Positions 1-7,927 of a DNA stretch of 64,000 nucleotides are shown here, piece by piece (position 1 is the stretch's first letter; each line of letters begins with the position of its first letter). Both the position numbers and the translations under genes were made by a program. Source of the stretch: Pseudomonadota bacterium (GTDB taxonomy: Bacteria; Pseudomonadota; Alphaproteobacteria; Sphingomonadales; Sphingomonadaceae); NCBI GenBank assembly GCA_023417515.1, contig JAEZFL010000073.1, forward strand, positions 31,563-95,562, in the 5' to 3' direction. Below the pieces are notes generated by a model. It worked only from the letters and a program-made list of their open reading frames with translations, was not told where the DNA came from and searched no databases.

Positions 1-160
1 CGTTTGGCGTGCCCTGCGAATAGAGCTGGAAAGGGTGCTTGCCGACCGGCAGCTCGCGCTCGTGGGTGGCGCCGGCGACCGGGCGGTTGATGTTGGCGAA
101 CTTGCCGCCGCTCTCCGTGTCCCAGGTCCATACTCGGGGAGGGGTGTAGGTGTCGCTCAT
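1..160 (-). CDS. yghU: Glutathione S-transferase, YghU-like (partial, N-terminus only)
   Basis: The gene runs off the left edge, so only the first 53 residues are visible. The reading frame begins at an ATG preceded by a purine-rich site (ccaggagatcaag). The peptide holds FANINRPVAGATHE and LPVGKHPFQLYSQGTPN, the characteristic N-terminus of the YghU/Ure2p-like glutathione transferases, which bind glutathione and act as disulfide reductases in the cytoplasm. The thioredoxin fold and helical domain lie outside the window. Assignment rests on this N-terminal signature only. Confidence 0.8.
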   Translation of the reverse strand, partial: MSDTYTPPRVWTWDTESGGKFANINRPVAGATHERELPVGKHPFQLYSQGTPN

Positions 161-254
161 CTTGATCTCCTGGAACCGGGGCGTGCGGTTGATCTGGGGC
201 CGAATCGCCCGGTTCCAAGGGGAAATGTTTCGGGTGCGGCGCGTTGGGCGAGCC

Positions 255-482
255 GTGCCGCGTTATTATTTCAACATCTGCTCCGAAGAGTTCGAGGAGA
301 CCGACCTGGTGGGCGAGCATTGTTCCGACGATCTCGCAGCGCTCAAGGAAGCGCTGCGGCAGGCGAGCAGCCTCGTCGAGCAGCAGCTCTTCTTCAATAA
401 GGTGGTCGACGCGTGGATCGAGGTGGAGGACGAGGATCATCGGGAGGTGATGCGCCTGCCGCTGCGCGCGGCCGCTTACTGA
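255..482 (+). CDS. DUF6894 family small protein
   Basis: A 75-residue protein starting VPRYYFNICSEEFEETD, the typical opening of the DUF6894 family (usually MPRYFF...), followed by a helical segment with alternating acidic and hydrophobic residues. The GTG at 255 is chosen because family members begin at this point. An in-frame ATG at 225 with a purine-rich stretch (aaggggaa) before it would add ten residues and is a real alternative. It ends one base before the lipid kinase gene, so the two are probably co-transcribed. No biochemical role is known to me. Confidence 0.6.
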   Translation: MPRYYFNICSEEFEETDLVGEHCSDDLAALKEALRQASSLVEQQLFFNKVVDAWIEVEDEDHREVMRLPLRAAAY

Positions 483-483
483 C

Positions 484-1314
484 ATGCGGCGGCTGTGGCT
501 GATCACAAATCCGTCGTCGGGCTCCGCGAGTCCGGAGAAGTGCGCGGCGCTCGAGGCGATCTTCGAGGAGCGCGGGCTCGAGCTTGCCGGCCGCACCATC
601 TTCCCGGAGGATGGGCTGCCGGAGATCGATGCCCTGATTGAGGCGCAGGTCGATACCGTGGTGCTGTTCGCCGGGGACGGGACGGTCAATGCTGCGGCAT
701 GCAAATATGATCGGTGGAAAGGCGAGGTGCTGGTCCTGCCCGGCGGAACGATGAACATCCTGGCGCGCCGGCTTCATGGCGATACGGATCCGCACGACAT
801 CGTCCACAAGGCGCATGAGGAGGGTGCGGGGCGGACCATGCCGTTCGTGGAGTCCGGTCCGCACCGCGCCTTCTGCTCGCTGATCATCGGGCCGGCCGCG
901 GCATGGGCCCAGGCGCGCGAGGCGGTGCGCTACCGAGCGTTCAAGCGGCTGCGGCGAGCCGTTCAGGTCGCGTGGGCGCGCACCTGGGCAAAGGGAGTCT
1001 GCCTGTTCGACGGGACCCGCGAGCGCGGCGCCTACAAGGCATTGCTGATCAGCCCGGAGGACGGCTGGCTCAAGATCTCCGCATTCACTGCACGCGGGTT
1101 CATGGATGCGGCCAATCTCGGCTGGGAATGGCTGACCGGCAACTGGCAGGACGCGCCGAGCGTCGACAATGTCCGGTCGGCCCATGTCACGGTGACGGGA
1201 CCGCCGGCGATCCACGCGCTGTTCGACGGCGAGGAGGTCAAGCTGAAGTCGCCCGCACTGGTCAGTTCGGGAGTCAGCAACCTCTCCTTCATCGCAACCG
1301 TTGATGCGCCATGA
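484..1314 (+). CDS. Diacylglycerol kinase catalytic-domain protein (lipid kinase)
   Basis: A 276-residue protein of the DAGK/YegS family, which phosphorylates diacylglycerol or a related lipid with ATP. Visible motifs are NPSSGS near residue 9, the nucleotide-binding GDGT at 64-67 and LPGGTMN at 85-91, all in the N-terminal catalytic domain. The C-terminal half is the expected beta-sandwich (DGEEVKLKSP near the end). The stop overlaps the start of the phosphoesterase gene by four bases (ATGA), so translation is probably coupled. The exact lipid substrate cannot be read from sequence. Confidence 0.87.
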   Translation: MRRLWLITNPSSGSASPEKCAALEAIFEERGLELAGRTIFPEDGLPEIDALIEAQVDTVVLFAGDGTVNAAACKYDRWKGEVLVLPGGTMNILARRLHGDTDPHDIVHKAHEEGAGRTMPFVESGPHRAFCSLIIGPAAAWAQAREAVRYRAFKRLRRAVQVAWARTWAKGVCLFDGTRERGAYKALLISPEDGWLKISAFTARGFMDAANLGWEWLTGNWQDAPSVDNVRSAHVTVTGPPAIHALFDGEEVKLKSPALVSSGVSNLSFIATVDAP

Positions 1315-2066
1315 CGAGGCTGTTCCACGTCTCCGACCTCCATTTCGGCCGGCAGGACCAGGCGGCGATCGACTGGTTCGCAGCGACCGTGCACGAGGAG
1401 CGGCCGGCGGCGGTGATCTGCACCGGCGATCTCACCCAGCGGGCGCGGAGCCGAGAGTTCGAAGCCGCTGCCCGCTACCTCGAATCGCTGCCGGTTCCGG
1501 TGACGATCGAGCCCGGCAACCACGATCTGCCCTATTTCAACCCGTTCGAGCGGTTCGTCCGGCCCTATCGTCGCTACGGCCGCCTGGAGCGGATGATCGA
1601 GCGGCCGCTCGACGTCGCCAATGTCGTGGTTGTGCCGTTGAAGACGACGGCGCGCTTCCAGTTGCGCCGCAATTGGTCGTGGGGCGTGGTCGGGCGGAGC
1701 GCATTGGCGAAGGCGTTGGCGCTGCTCGAAAGCGTCGGCGCCGACCAGATGAAGCTGGTCGCCTGCCACCATCCGTTGATCGACCGCGAAGGCGGCGAGT
1801 CGTCGGGCAAGACGATCCGCGGGCGCGAGGCGCTCGAGGCGCTCGCCGCGGCCGGGGCACACGCGATCCTGTCAGGCCATGTCCACACGCCGTTCGACCT
1901 CGAGGTGCCGGTCATAGGAGGGGCGACGATCCGCAAGATCGGCGCGGGGACCCTGTCCGAGCGGGTGCGCGAGGCGCCGCCGTCGTTCAACGAGATCCGG
2001 ATCTGTGAAGGCAGCGCGATCGAGGTCGTCCACCGCTGGATGGAGAGCCCCGGCGCCGCGGCCTAG
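1311..2066 (+). CDS. Metallophosphoesterase (calcineurin-like)
   Basis: A 251-residue phosphoesterase with the complete metal-binding signature in order: DLHFG (residues 9-13), GDLTQ (39-43), GNHD (69-72), CHHP (152-155) and GHVH (189-192). These ligands hold a dinuclear metal centre that hydrolyses phosphomonoesters or diesters. No signal peptide is visible, so it is cytoplasmic. It overlaps the lipid kinase by four bases. A joint role in lipid phosphate or cyclic nucleotide turnover is an inference from this coupling only. Confidence 0.88.
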   Translation: MTRLFHVSDLHFGRQDQAAIDWFAATVHEERPAAVICTGDLTQRARSREFEAAARYLESLPVPVTIEPGNHDLPYFNPFERFVRPYRRYGRLERMIERPLDVANVVVVPLKTTARFQLRRNWSWGVVGRSALAKALALLESVGADQMKLVACHHPLIDREGGESSGKTIRGREALEALAAAGAHAILSGHVHTPFDLEVPVIGGATIRKIGAGTLSERVREAPPSFNEIRICEGSAIEVVHRWMESPGAAA

Positions 2067-2098
2067 ATCAGGCTCAAGCGGCGGCCGGGGCCCGATGA

Positions 2099-2236
2099 CT
2101 ATTTCTGCTGCTTGTCGGTCGATTCGGAGGTGCTGCCCTCCTGACCACCTTCCTTCAGCGTCTTCTGCTGGGTCGTGCCGCTCTGCACGCCATCGGTGCC
2201 GTCGCCCGGTTCGCCCGGCTTCTTCGGTTCGAGCAT
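2099..2236 (-). CDS. Small hydrophilic protein of unknown function
   Basis: A 45-residue ORF rich in Gly, Lys, Glu, Gln, Ser and Thr (MLEPKKPGEPGDGTDGVQSG...), with no hydrophobic core, so probably disordered. The ATG at 2236 is favoured by an upstream ggaaggg at normal spacing. It lies convergent to the phosphoesterase. I do not recognise a family with certainty. Low-complexity small proteins of this kind are common in sphingomonads. Confidence 0.5.
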   Translation of the reverse strand: MLEPKKPGEPGDGTDGVQSGTTQQKTLKEGGQEGSTSESTDKQQK

Positions 2237-2399
2237 GATGTTCTCCCTTCCTAATGCCGGAGTCGGGTGACTCGGCGGGGCGAGAATAGACGCGGAAGAG
2301 CCGCGACGCACGCGCCTGCGTCGAAATCAACCGGATCGGAGACGAAAATGTCGAGCCAGGCGAAAGACTGCCTCGGTCCTTGCTTCGTCATGTCGAAGC

Positions 2400-2457
2400 C
2401 GATCCGGGGTCCGCATTGTTCCTCGGAAAGCAGCGACGAAGGGCCGACCCCGGATCG
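2400..2457. repeat. Intergenic palindromic repeat (CGATCCGGGGTC arms)
   Basis: A 12-bp perfect inverted repeat, CGATCCGGGGTC at 2400-2411 and GACCCCGGATCG at 2446-2457, in the gap between two minus-strand genes. It shares the CCGGATC core with the repeats near 41.1 kb and 62.0 kb. Confidence 0.7.
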
Positions 2458-2483
2458 AATCCGGAGTGGAGACTGTCCCCGAG

Positions 2484-2768
2484 TCAGCGGTCGGGCTGCG
2501 GTTCCGGATATTCCTCGCCGCGCTGGCGGGCTTCGCGGCGCGCGCGCTCTTCCGCCTGACGCGCCTCCCGGCCGCGGCGCTCGTCTTCCTCGCGAAGCTG
2601 GCGGCCGCGGGCGCGGTCGGCCTCCGACTGGCTGGTGGTCACGGCATCGACGCCGGCGCTGACCGCGCGCACCGGCAGCGTAACGACGTCAAGCGCCGTC
2701 TTGGCGATGCAGCCGGACAAGACAACCGGCAGAGCGAGGACGAGGGGCGCGCGCATCTTCAGCAACAT
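2484..2768 (-). CDS. Small lipoprotein with charged C-terminal helix
   Basis: A 94-residue protein with a lipoprotein signal peptide ending in the lipobox LSGC (Cys at about residue 20), followed by a short hydrophobic stretch (ALDVVTLPVRAVSAGVDAV) and a long Arg/Glu-rich helix (REEDERRGREARQAEERARR). It should be anchored in the outer membrane or periplasmic face. An internal ATG at 2756 is an alternative start. No enzymatic motif is visible. It is divergent from the GbsR regulator, so the regulator's palindrome could affect both promoters. Confidence 0.65.
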   Translation of the reverse strand: MLLKMRAPLVLALPVVLSGCIAKTALDVVTLPVRAVSAGVDAVTTSQSEADRARGRQLREEDERRGREARQAEERARREARQRGEEYPEPQPDR

Positions 2769-2813
2769 AGCAGGAATGCGTTGCGCGTGGGTGAACGAAA
2801 CGCTGGTTCGGGC

Positions 2814-2862
2814 TTGACTCCGGACAGGATGCATTCGATTATTTCTGTCATGACAGAAATAA
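2814..2862 (+). promoter_or_regulatory. Promoter and 24-bp palindromic operator of the GbsR/MarR gene
   Basis: TTGACT (2814-2819) and GATTAT (2837-2842) are separated by 17 bp, a good sigma-70-type promoter. A perfect 24-bp palindrome spans 2839-2862 with arms TTATTTCTGTCA and TGACAGAAATAA. Its centre falls at the A of the regulator's ATG (2850). Transcription would begin near 2849-2850, so the mRNA is probably leaderless. Binding of a dimeric MarR-type repressor here would cover the -10 element and start site. Confidence 0.72.
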
Positions 2863-3422
2863 AGGAACCTGAGTCGCAGTCCAGAATGGCGCCCGCGGTC
2901 GAGCGGTTCGTGCTTCACTGGGGAGACATGGGCGGGCGCTGGGGCGTCAACCGCTCGGTCGCGCAGATCCATGCGCTCCTCTATCTCGCCGAGCGGCCTC
3001 TGACGGCGGAGGACATTGCCGAGACGCTCGGCATGGCGCGCTCCAACGTGTCCAACAGCCTCAAGGAATTGTTCGGCTGGAAGCTGATCCGCCGAATCCC
3101 GGTGATGGGCGACCGGCGCGACCATTATGAGGCGGAGACGGATCTGTGGGAGATGCTGACCCGAATCGCCCAGGGCCGCAAGGAGCGCGAGCTCGACCCC
3201 GCCGCTGACGCGATCCGCGCGTGCATCGCCGAGGCCGAAGGGGACGACAAGGTGAACCCGGTGGCTCGGCGGCGGCTCGAGGAAATGGGCCGCTTCGTCG
3301 GCGAGATCGAGCGCTGGTACGGGCAGATGCTCAACGTGCCTCCGCCCAAGCTGATGCAATTGATGAAGATGGGCACCCGGGTCGTCGACCTGCTGAGGCT
3401 CGGCCGCAAGGGAAAGGGCTGA
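2850..3422 (+). CDS. GbsR/MarR family winged-helix transcriptional regulator
   Basis: A 190-residue DNA-binding protein. A winged helix-turn-helix is read at about residues 38-95 (LTAEDIAETLGMARSNVSNS is the recognition region), followed by the wing MGDRRDHYEAE and a helical C-terminal dimerisation part, the plan of GbsR-like MarR relatives. The ATG at 2850 is chosen because it lies at the predicted transcription start; an ATG at 2829 would add seven residues and has no ribosome-binding site either. It heads an operon with the DCC and DUF4166 genes and is probably autoregulated through the palindrome at its start. Confidence 0.85.
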   Translation: MTEIKEPESQSRMAPAVERFVLHWGDMGGRWGVNRSVAQIHALLYLAERPLTAEDIAETLGMARSNVSNSLKELFGWKLIRRIPVMGDRRDHYEAETDLWEMLTRIAQGRKERELDPAADAIRACIAEAEGDDKVNPVARRRLEEMGRFVGEIERWYGQMLNVPPPKLMQLMKMGTRVVDLLRLGRKGKG

Positions 3423-3425
3423 CCC

Positions 3426-3851
3426 ATGGCCGCACGGGACGGAGCGATGAATGCGGGCGAGGCCCCGATCATCGTCTTCGACGCCCAGTGCGTGCTGTGC
3501 TCCGCCAACGCCAGGTTCGTGCTCAAGCATGATCGGCGCGGGCATTTCCGGCTGGCTGCGCAGCAGAGCGAGGCGGGGGCGGCTTTGTACCGCCGCTTCG
3601 GCATCGATCCGGCCGATCCCGAGACCTTGATCGTCGTCAGCGGCAGCGCTGCCGCGCGCTACAGCGACGCGGTGTTCGCCATCGCGCGCGGGCTCGGCTG
3701 GCCGTGGCGTGCCGCCTGTGCCTTGCGCATCGTGCCGCGCTTCCTCCGCGATCCGCTCTACCGGCTGATCGCTCGCAACCGCTACCGCCTGTTCGGCAAG
3801 CGCCAGACCTGTTGGGCGCCCGAGCCCGAACATCGGTCGAGGATGCTGTGA
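3426..3851 (+). CDS. DCC1-like thiol-disulfide oxidoreductase family protein
   Basis: A 141-residue protein of the DUF393/DCC family. The defining FDAQCVLCS motif (Asp19, Cys22, Cys25) sits at the N-terminus, and the rest (FRLAAQQS, YRLIARNRYRLFGKR) matches the family's thioredoxin-like layout, including the conserved arginine-rich tail. The CxxC suggests thiol-disulfide chemistry, but no substrate is known. It starts four bases after the regulator stop and its own stop overlaps the next start (GTGA), so it is in one operon. An alternative ATG lies at 3447. Confidence 0.82.
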   Translation: MAARDGAMNAGEAPIIVFDAQCVLCSANARFVLKHDRRGHFRLAAQQSEAGAALYRRFGIDPADPETLIVVSGSAAARYSDAVFAIARGLGWPWRAACALRIVPRFLRDPLYRLIARNRYRLFGKRQTCWAPEPEHRSRML

Positions 3852-4528
3852 GCGTGCCTCGCCGCCGCGCCGCCTTCGAGGCGGAGCAGGCCGCGGACGA
3901 GCTTCGGCCAGGTCCCCTCGGCGACCTGCGTTTTCGCCGGCTGGTCGGCGAGGAGGGGTGGACGAAGCTGCCAGCCGCGGTGCGGGAGCGGTTCGGGCAT
4001 CGCGTCGCCGGCTGTCGCACCATCCTCTATAGCGGCGAGGTCTTCGAGTGCCGGATGAACCGCGCGGGGCGGTGCCTTGCGCAGGCGGCGCGGCTGATCG
4101 GGTCGCCGCTGCCGCTGAGCCGGGCGCGCGGTGTGCCGGCGGCGGTGAGCGTTACCGAGGATCCGGTGAGCGGCGGCCAGCATTGGCTTCGGATCTACGG
4201 GCGAGAGCGCGGCTTTCCCCAGGTCATCTGCAGTTGCAAGGCCTTCGCCGGTCCGACCGGGCTCGAGGAATATCTTGGTCGCGGCTTTGGCGTTGCGCTC
4301 AACGTCGTGGCCGACGAAGGCGCGCTGCATTTTCTGAGCGATCACATCTTCCGGCGCTGCTGCGGGCTGCGCTTGCGGCTGCCACGCTGGCTTTCGCCGG
4401 GCGACATGGTGGTCAGCCATGTCGATCGTGGCGACGGCTCCTTCATTTTCGAGCTTCGTCTCCACCACCGCTGGCTGGGCGAACTGGTCCACCAGCGCGC
4501 GATCTTCAGGGAAAGGCCGTCGTCATGA
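3848..4528 (+). CDS. Stand-alone DUF4166 domain protein
   Basis: A 226-residue protein starting at GTG 3848, overlapping the DCC stop. From about residue 20 it follows the DUF4166 pattern: LPAAVRERFGH near the start, an arginine/glycine core (HWLRIYGRERGFPQ), GLEEYLGRGFGVAL and a C-terminal PRWLSPG...HVDRGDGSF...LRLHHRWLGEL. The next gene carries a second DUF4166 domain at its C-terminus, so two copies are produced together. DUF4166 has no established function. The fold and partnership with a saccharopine-dehydrogenase-like protein suggest a small-molecule or lipid ligand, which is inference. Confidence 0.72.
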   Translation: MSVPRRRAAFEAEQAADELRPGPLGDLRFRRLVGEEGWTKLPAAVRERFGHRVAGCRTILYSGEVFECRMNRAGRCLAQAARLIGSPLPLSRARGVPAAVSVTEDPVSGGQHWLRIYGRERGFPQVICSCKAFAGPTGLEEYLGRGFGVALNVVADEGALHFLSDHIFRRCCGLRLRLPRWLSPGDMVVSHVDRGDGSFIFELRLHHRWLGELVHQRAIFRERPSS

Positions 4529-6198
4529 GCCGGATCCTCATCATCGGTGGCTATGGCGGATTCGGCGCGCGGCTGTCGCGGCGGCTGGCATTCAAGGGGC
4601 ACGTCGTGCTGGTCGGCGGGCGCAGCGCCAGGAAGGCCGCCGCGTTCGCCGCCACCATCGACGGGGGCGAGGCGATCGCGATCGACCGCGACGGCGACGT
4701 CGGCGCCGTGCTGGTCAATGCGAGGCCGGAGCTGGTCGTGGACTCGGCCGGGCCGTTCCAGGGGAGCGGTTATCAGGTGCCGAAGGCCTGCATCGCCCTC
4801 GGCATACCTTATCTCGATCTCGCCGATGCGCGTGATTTCGTGTGCGGAATCGGCGCTCTCGACGGCGCCGCGCGGACTGCCGGGGTCGCGGTGGCGAGCG
4901 GCGCGTCGAGCGTTCCGGCGCTGTCGGGCGCCGTGGCTCGGCACCTGGCCGATGGACTTGACCGGGTGACGGCGGTCGAGACCGCGCTGAGCGCGTCGAG
5001 CCGCTCGTCCGCCGGGCGGTCCGTCGCTCAGGCCGTCCTCAGCTATGTCGGCAAGCCGGTGCGTCTGTGGCGCGGCGGGCGGTGGCAGGAGCGGAGCGCC
5101 TGGCACGAGCTTCGGAAGGAGCGTTATTCGGTGACTGGCGCGCAGCCGCTGAGCCGGCTGGTCGCCTTGTGCGATGTGCCTGACCTCGAGCTTCTACCGG
5201 AGATGCTGCCCGGCCGGCCGGCGATCACCTTCCGAGCGGGCAATGAATCCCCGGCGCAGATGGCGGCCTTGTGGCTGTTGAGCTGGCCGGTGCGCTGGGG
5301 CTGGCTGCGCTCGCTCACGGGGATGGGACGGTGGTTGCTGCCGCTCCAGCGCTGGGTCGGACGGTGGAGCAGCGACCGTTCCGCCATGGCGATGACGCTG
5401 AAGGGCTGGCGCGGCGGGCGCCCGGTGACGAGGCGGTGGACGATCGTCGCGGAGCAGGGCGACGGACCCGAGATACCGACGCTGGCGGCAGAATTGCTGG
5501 CCGAGGACCTGCTCGCCGGACGGGTTCCCGCTGGCGCGCGCAACGCAGCCGACTTGCTCAGCCTGGAGCAGTTCGAGCCGCGGTTCGCGCGGCTCGCGGT
5601 GCGGAATGAGACGGCCGAGCTGGAGACGGGCTGGCCGCTCTACCGGCGACTGCTGGGCGAGATGTTCGACAGGCTGCCCCCGGCGGTGCGGGCGATGCAT
5701 GAGGTCCACGGCGATTCCGGCGCGGCGGGCGAGGGCGAGGTCAGGCGCGGCGGCGGCGTCATCGGCCGGCTGATCGGCGCCATTGTCGGCTTCCCGCCGG
5801 CCGGTTCCTATCCGGTCCACGTCGAGTTTCTTCAACGCGGCGATCGCGAGCGGTGGATCCGCCATTTCGGGCCGCACCGTTTCTGGAGCTGGTTCAGCAT
5901 CAAGGACGGGCTGCTCTACGAGCGGTTCGGGCTCCTGCGCTTCGGCTTCGCGCTGCCATGCGACGAGAGCTCCCTGCGCATGCGGCTGATGCGCTGGAGC
6001 GCGGCGGGCGTGCCCTTGCCGCTGTTCCTGGCGCCGCGCGTCGATGCGCGGGAGTGGCAGGAGGGCGACCGCTTCCGGTTCGACGACCGGATCACGATGC
6101 CGCTGATCGGCGAGCTGATCCATTATTCGGGCTGGCTCCGGCCTGTCGGTGCGGTGCCCGAGGAAGCATCGGCCCGCAGCCTGAGAACCGCTGCCTAG
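4525..6198 (+). CDS. Saccharopine dehydrogenase-like NAD(P)-binding protein with C-terminal DUF4166 domain
   Basis: A 557-residue two-domain protein. The N-terminus has the Rossmann fingerprint GGYGGFGARLSRRL (residues 8-21) and the family's VDSAGPFQG and GIPYLDLAD segments, as in saccharopine-dehydrogenase/trans-acting enoyl-reductase-like proteins. The C-terminal third (from YRRLLGEMFDRLPPAVRAMH) is DUF4166. The start ATG overlaps the upstream stop (ATGA). It is probably an oxidoreductase acting with the DCC protein and the second DUF4166 protein. Lysine metabolism is unlikely because the true saccharopine-binding domain is missing. Confidence 0.8.
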   Translation: MSRILIIGGYGGFGARLSRRLAFKGHVVLVGGRSARKAAAFAATIDGGEAIAIDRDGDVGAVLVNARPELVVDSAGPFQGSGYQVPKACIALGIPYLDLADARDFVCGIGALDGAARTAGVAVASGASSVPALSGAVARHLADGLDRVTAVETALSASSRSSAGRSVAQAVLSYVGKPVRLWRGGRWQERSAWHELRKERYSVTGAQPLSRLVALCDVPDLELLPEMLPGRPAITFRAGNESPAQMAALWLLSWPVRWGWLRSLTGMGRWLLPLQRWVGRWSSDRSAMAMTLKGWRGGRPVTRRWTIVAEQGDGPEIPTLAAELLAEDLLAGRVPAGARNAADLLSLEQFEPRFARLAVRNETAELETGWPLYRRLLGEMFDRLPPAVRAMHEVHGDSGAAGEGEVRRGGGVIGRLIGAIVGFPPAGSYPVHVEFLQRGDRERWIRHFGPHRFWSWFSIKDGLLYERFGLLRFGFALPCDESSLRMRLMRWSAAGVPLPLFLAPRVDAREWQEGDRFRFDDRITMPLIGELIHYSGWLRPVGAVPEEASARSLRTAA

Positions 6199-6206
6199 GA
6201 GGGGAC

Positions 6207-6635
6207 ATGCCGGTACCGGAGGACGAACGACCGACGGCGGGGCGGGTGATCCTCGGCTTTCTCGTCGCGGCTTTTGCGGCCGTGGCTGCCGAGGTCGTCC
6301 TGCTGGCAAGCATCGCGGGCACCGACATGACCCTCGACAGCGTGCTCGGCTTCTCGATCTTCGTCTTCCTGTTCGGCGTTCCGATTGCGTTGATCGCGAT
6401 CCTGGTCGTGGCTGTGCCGGCCTACCTGCTGATGCGCAGGCATTGGCACGTGCGGTGGTGGAACGCGGCGCTGGCCGGGTTCATCGTCGGGATGGTGCCG
6501 GGAGTGCTTCTGGGCGCAGGGACCAGCTTGGAGGCTCTGCAGGTGGGGCTAGCCGGGCTGGTCGGAGGTCTCGCCTTCTGGGCGATCGTTCGCCGGCCGA
6601 GACAGCCGCGCTTCGACGCCGAGACGTTCCGCTAG
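6207..6635 (+). CDS. Small integral membrane protein
   Basis: A 142-residue protein with about four hydrophobic segments (for example VILGFLVAAFAAVAAEVVLL, FSIFVFLFGVPIALIAILVV, AALAGFIVGMVPGVLLGAG and a last one near residues 110-125). It follows the DUF4166 oxidoreductase by eight bases and has a strong ribosome-binding site (aggagggg), so it is the last gene of that operon. Its last 87 bases overlap the 3' end of the convergent protease gene. No family recognised. Confidence 0.65.
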   Translation: MPVPEDERPTAGRVILGFLVAAFAAVAAEVVLLASIAGTDMTLDSVLGFSIFVFLFGVPIALIAILVVAVPAYLLMRRHWHVRWWNAALAGFIVGMVPGVLLGAGTSLEALQVGLAGLVGGLAFWAIVRRPRQPRFDAETFR

Positions 6636-7865
6636 GTCGCGGGTCAGCAGCTGCCAGCCGTCGGGCAGGAAGTCCGTCGACATGAAATAATAGAAGTTGC
6701 AGCTGCCCGAGCGGGTCCAGTTGCCGCCCTTGTTGAGGCCCAGCGCTGTGGTGCCGATGAAGATCGGGCCGCCGCTGTCGCCGGCGCCGCAGGTCGGGCC
6801 GTCGACGGTGATCCAGGTCGGCTCGCACGGACCTCCGCACAGGGCGCCGGGCGGGGCATAATCGGTGAGCTGGATCTCGGCGCAGCCATAGCCGCTGGTC
6901 TCGCCGCGATGGCAGGCTATGTCACCCGCGCGAAGGGTGTCGCGGCGCCGCGCGCCGGTGAGGGGGCGTGCCGTGCGCTTGTCGGTGTCGGCATAGAAAA
7001 GCGGGCTCAGGGCCTCGTCGCTGACATGGACCTGGACATCCTGGGCGCCCGCGCCCCAGCCGGCGACGAAGGTGAGCGGCTGACTGCGCCCGTCGGGCTG
7101 AAGCAGAGTGAGGTCGTCGGGGCAGTGGGCGGCGGTGACGAGGCCGGTGCGGACGCCGTCGGTGACGGTGAAGCCGGTCGTGCACCAGGTGAGGCGGCCG
7201 CTCGCCGGGTTGACCCCCTCGACCCGCGCGCCGCCTGCGGCGTCGAAATTCAGGCCCTCGCCGCCTGCGGCGCCGGCATCGCGGCTCTCGCCGGCGGCGA
7301 GGCCGAGGCGGATGGGGACGCCGGTCAGCGCTTCGAGACGGGCGTCGGTCTCGGCGACCAGCTCGGGCGGGAAGCGGGCGGGGTTGCCGAGCACGACCAG
7401 TTCGCCGGTGCGCGGATCGAAGCCCATGCCTTCGTTGCCCGGCGTGGCGGCGACGATCGCCTCGCGGTGGCGGCGCATCGCGGCGACGACCTGCTCGCGG
7501 GTGGCGGCGGCACCGGTGACGAAGCTCACCGGAACCTCCATTCCGCCGACCCTGAGGGCGGTGTCGCGCACCGGCCGGTCGCCGGTCAGGCGGACGACGA
7601 TCCGATAATCGGGAACATGCGCGACGGCGACGCCGGCGATTCGGCCGCGATGGCGGCGGAGGAGGCGGTCGAGCGGCGCGACGCTGAGCTCCTGCGCGCG
7701 CAGGCGGCGCAGCGCTTCGCTCGGCGGGACGTCGAACAGGTTCGCATAAGCGGTCGCGTCCCGGGCGAGCGCCTCGGCCGGACTCTGCACGCGCGGCGCC
7801 GCCGAGTCGTGCGCGGCGGCAGGCGTGACGGTCACGGCAGCGAGGATGAAGAGGAGTTTACGCAA
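6549..7865 (-). CDS. Secreted trypsin-like serine protease (S1 family) with N-terminal prosegment
   Basis: About 438 residues from a TTG at 7865, chosen because it gives a clean signal peptide (RKLLFILAAVTVTPAAAH); no in-frame ATG or GTG precedes it, and an in-frame TTG at 7931 overlaps the methyltransferase stop. The chymotrypsin-fold core is C-terminal, with TAAHC around the catalytic His and GAGDSGGP around the catalytic Ser (about residue 364). The 200-residue N-terminal part resembles the prosegments of secreted bacterial proteases such as streptogrisin or alpha-lytic protease, so it is probably made as a zymogen. It overlaps the convergent membrane-protein gene by 87 bases. Confidence 0.82.
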   Translation of the reverse strand: MRKLLFILAAVTVTPAAAHDSAAPRVQSPAEALARDATAYANLFDVPPSEALRRLRAQELSVAPLDRLLRRHRGRIAGVAVAHVPDYRIVVRLTGDRPVRDTALRVGGMEVPVSFVTGAAATREQVVAAMRRHREAIVAATPGNEGMGFDPRTGELVVLGNPARFPPELVAETDARLEALTGVPIRLGLAAGESRDAGAAGGEGLNFDAAGGARVEGVNPASGRLTWCTTGFTVTDGVRTGLVTAAHCPDDLTLLQPDGRSQPLTFVAGWGAGAQDVQVHVSDEALSPLFYADTDKRTARPLTGARRRDTLRAGDIACHRGETSGYGCAEIQLTDYAPPGALCGGPCEPTWITVDGPTCGAGDSGGPIFIGTTALGLNKGGNWTRSGSCNFYYFMSTDFLPDGWQLLTRDLAERLGVEARLSRPANDRPEGETSDQPG

Positions 7866-7927
7866 TGGGAGCCCGCTCGATTCAGCGTTGCTTCTGCCGC
7901 GCGGCGGATTGACCCAAGCTGACCGGC

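Noticed and set aside
2348..2662. Plus-strand ORF starting MSSQAKDCLGPC with a ggag site
   Set aside because: It runs through a palindromic repeat and then antisense through the lipoprotein gene, and its composition is that of a shadow frame.
4048..4524. In-frame upstream extension of the saccharopine-dehydrogenase-like gene
   Set aside because: The true start ATG at 4525 precedes the Rossmann motif at the normal distance; the extension overlaps the DUF4166 gene in another frame.
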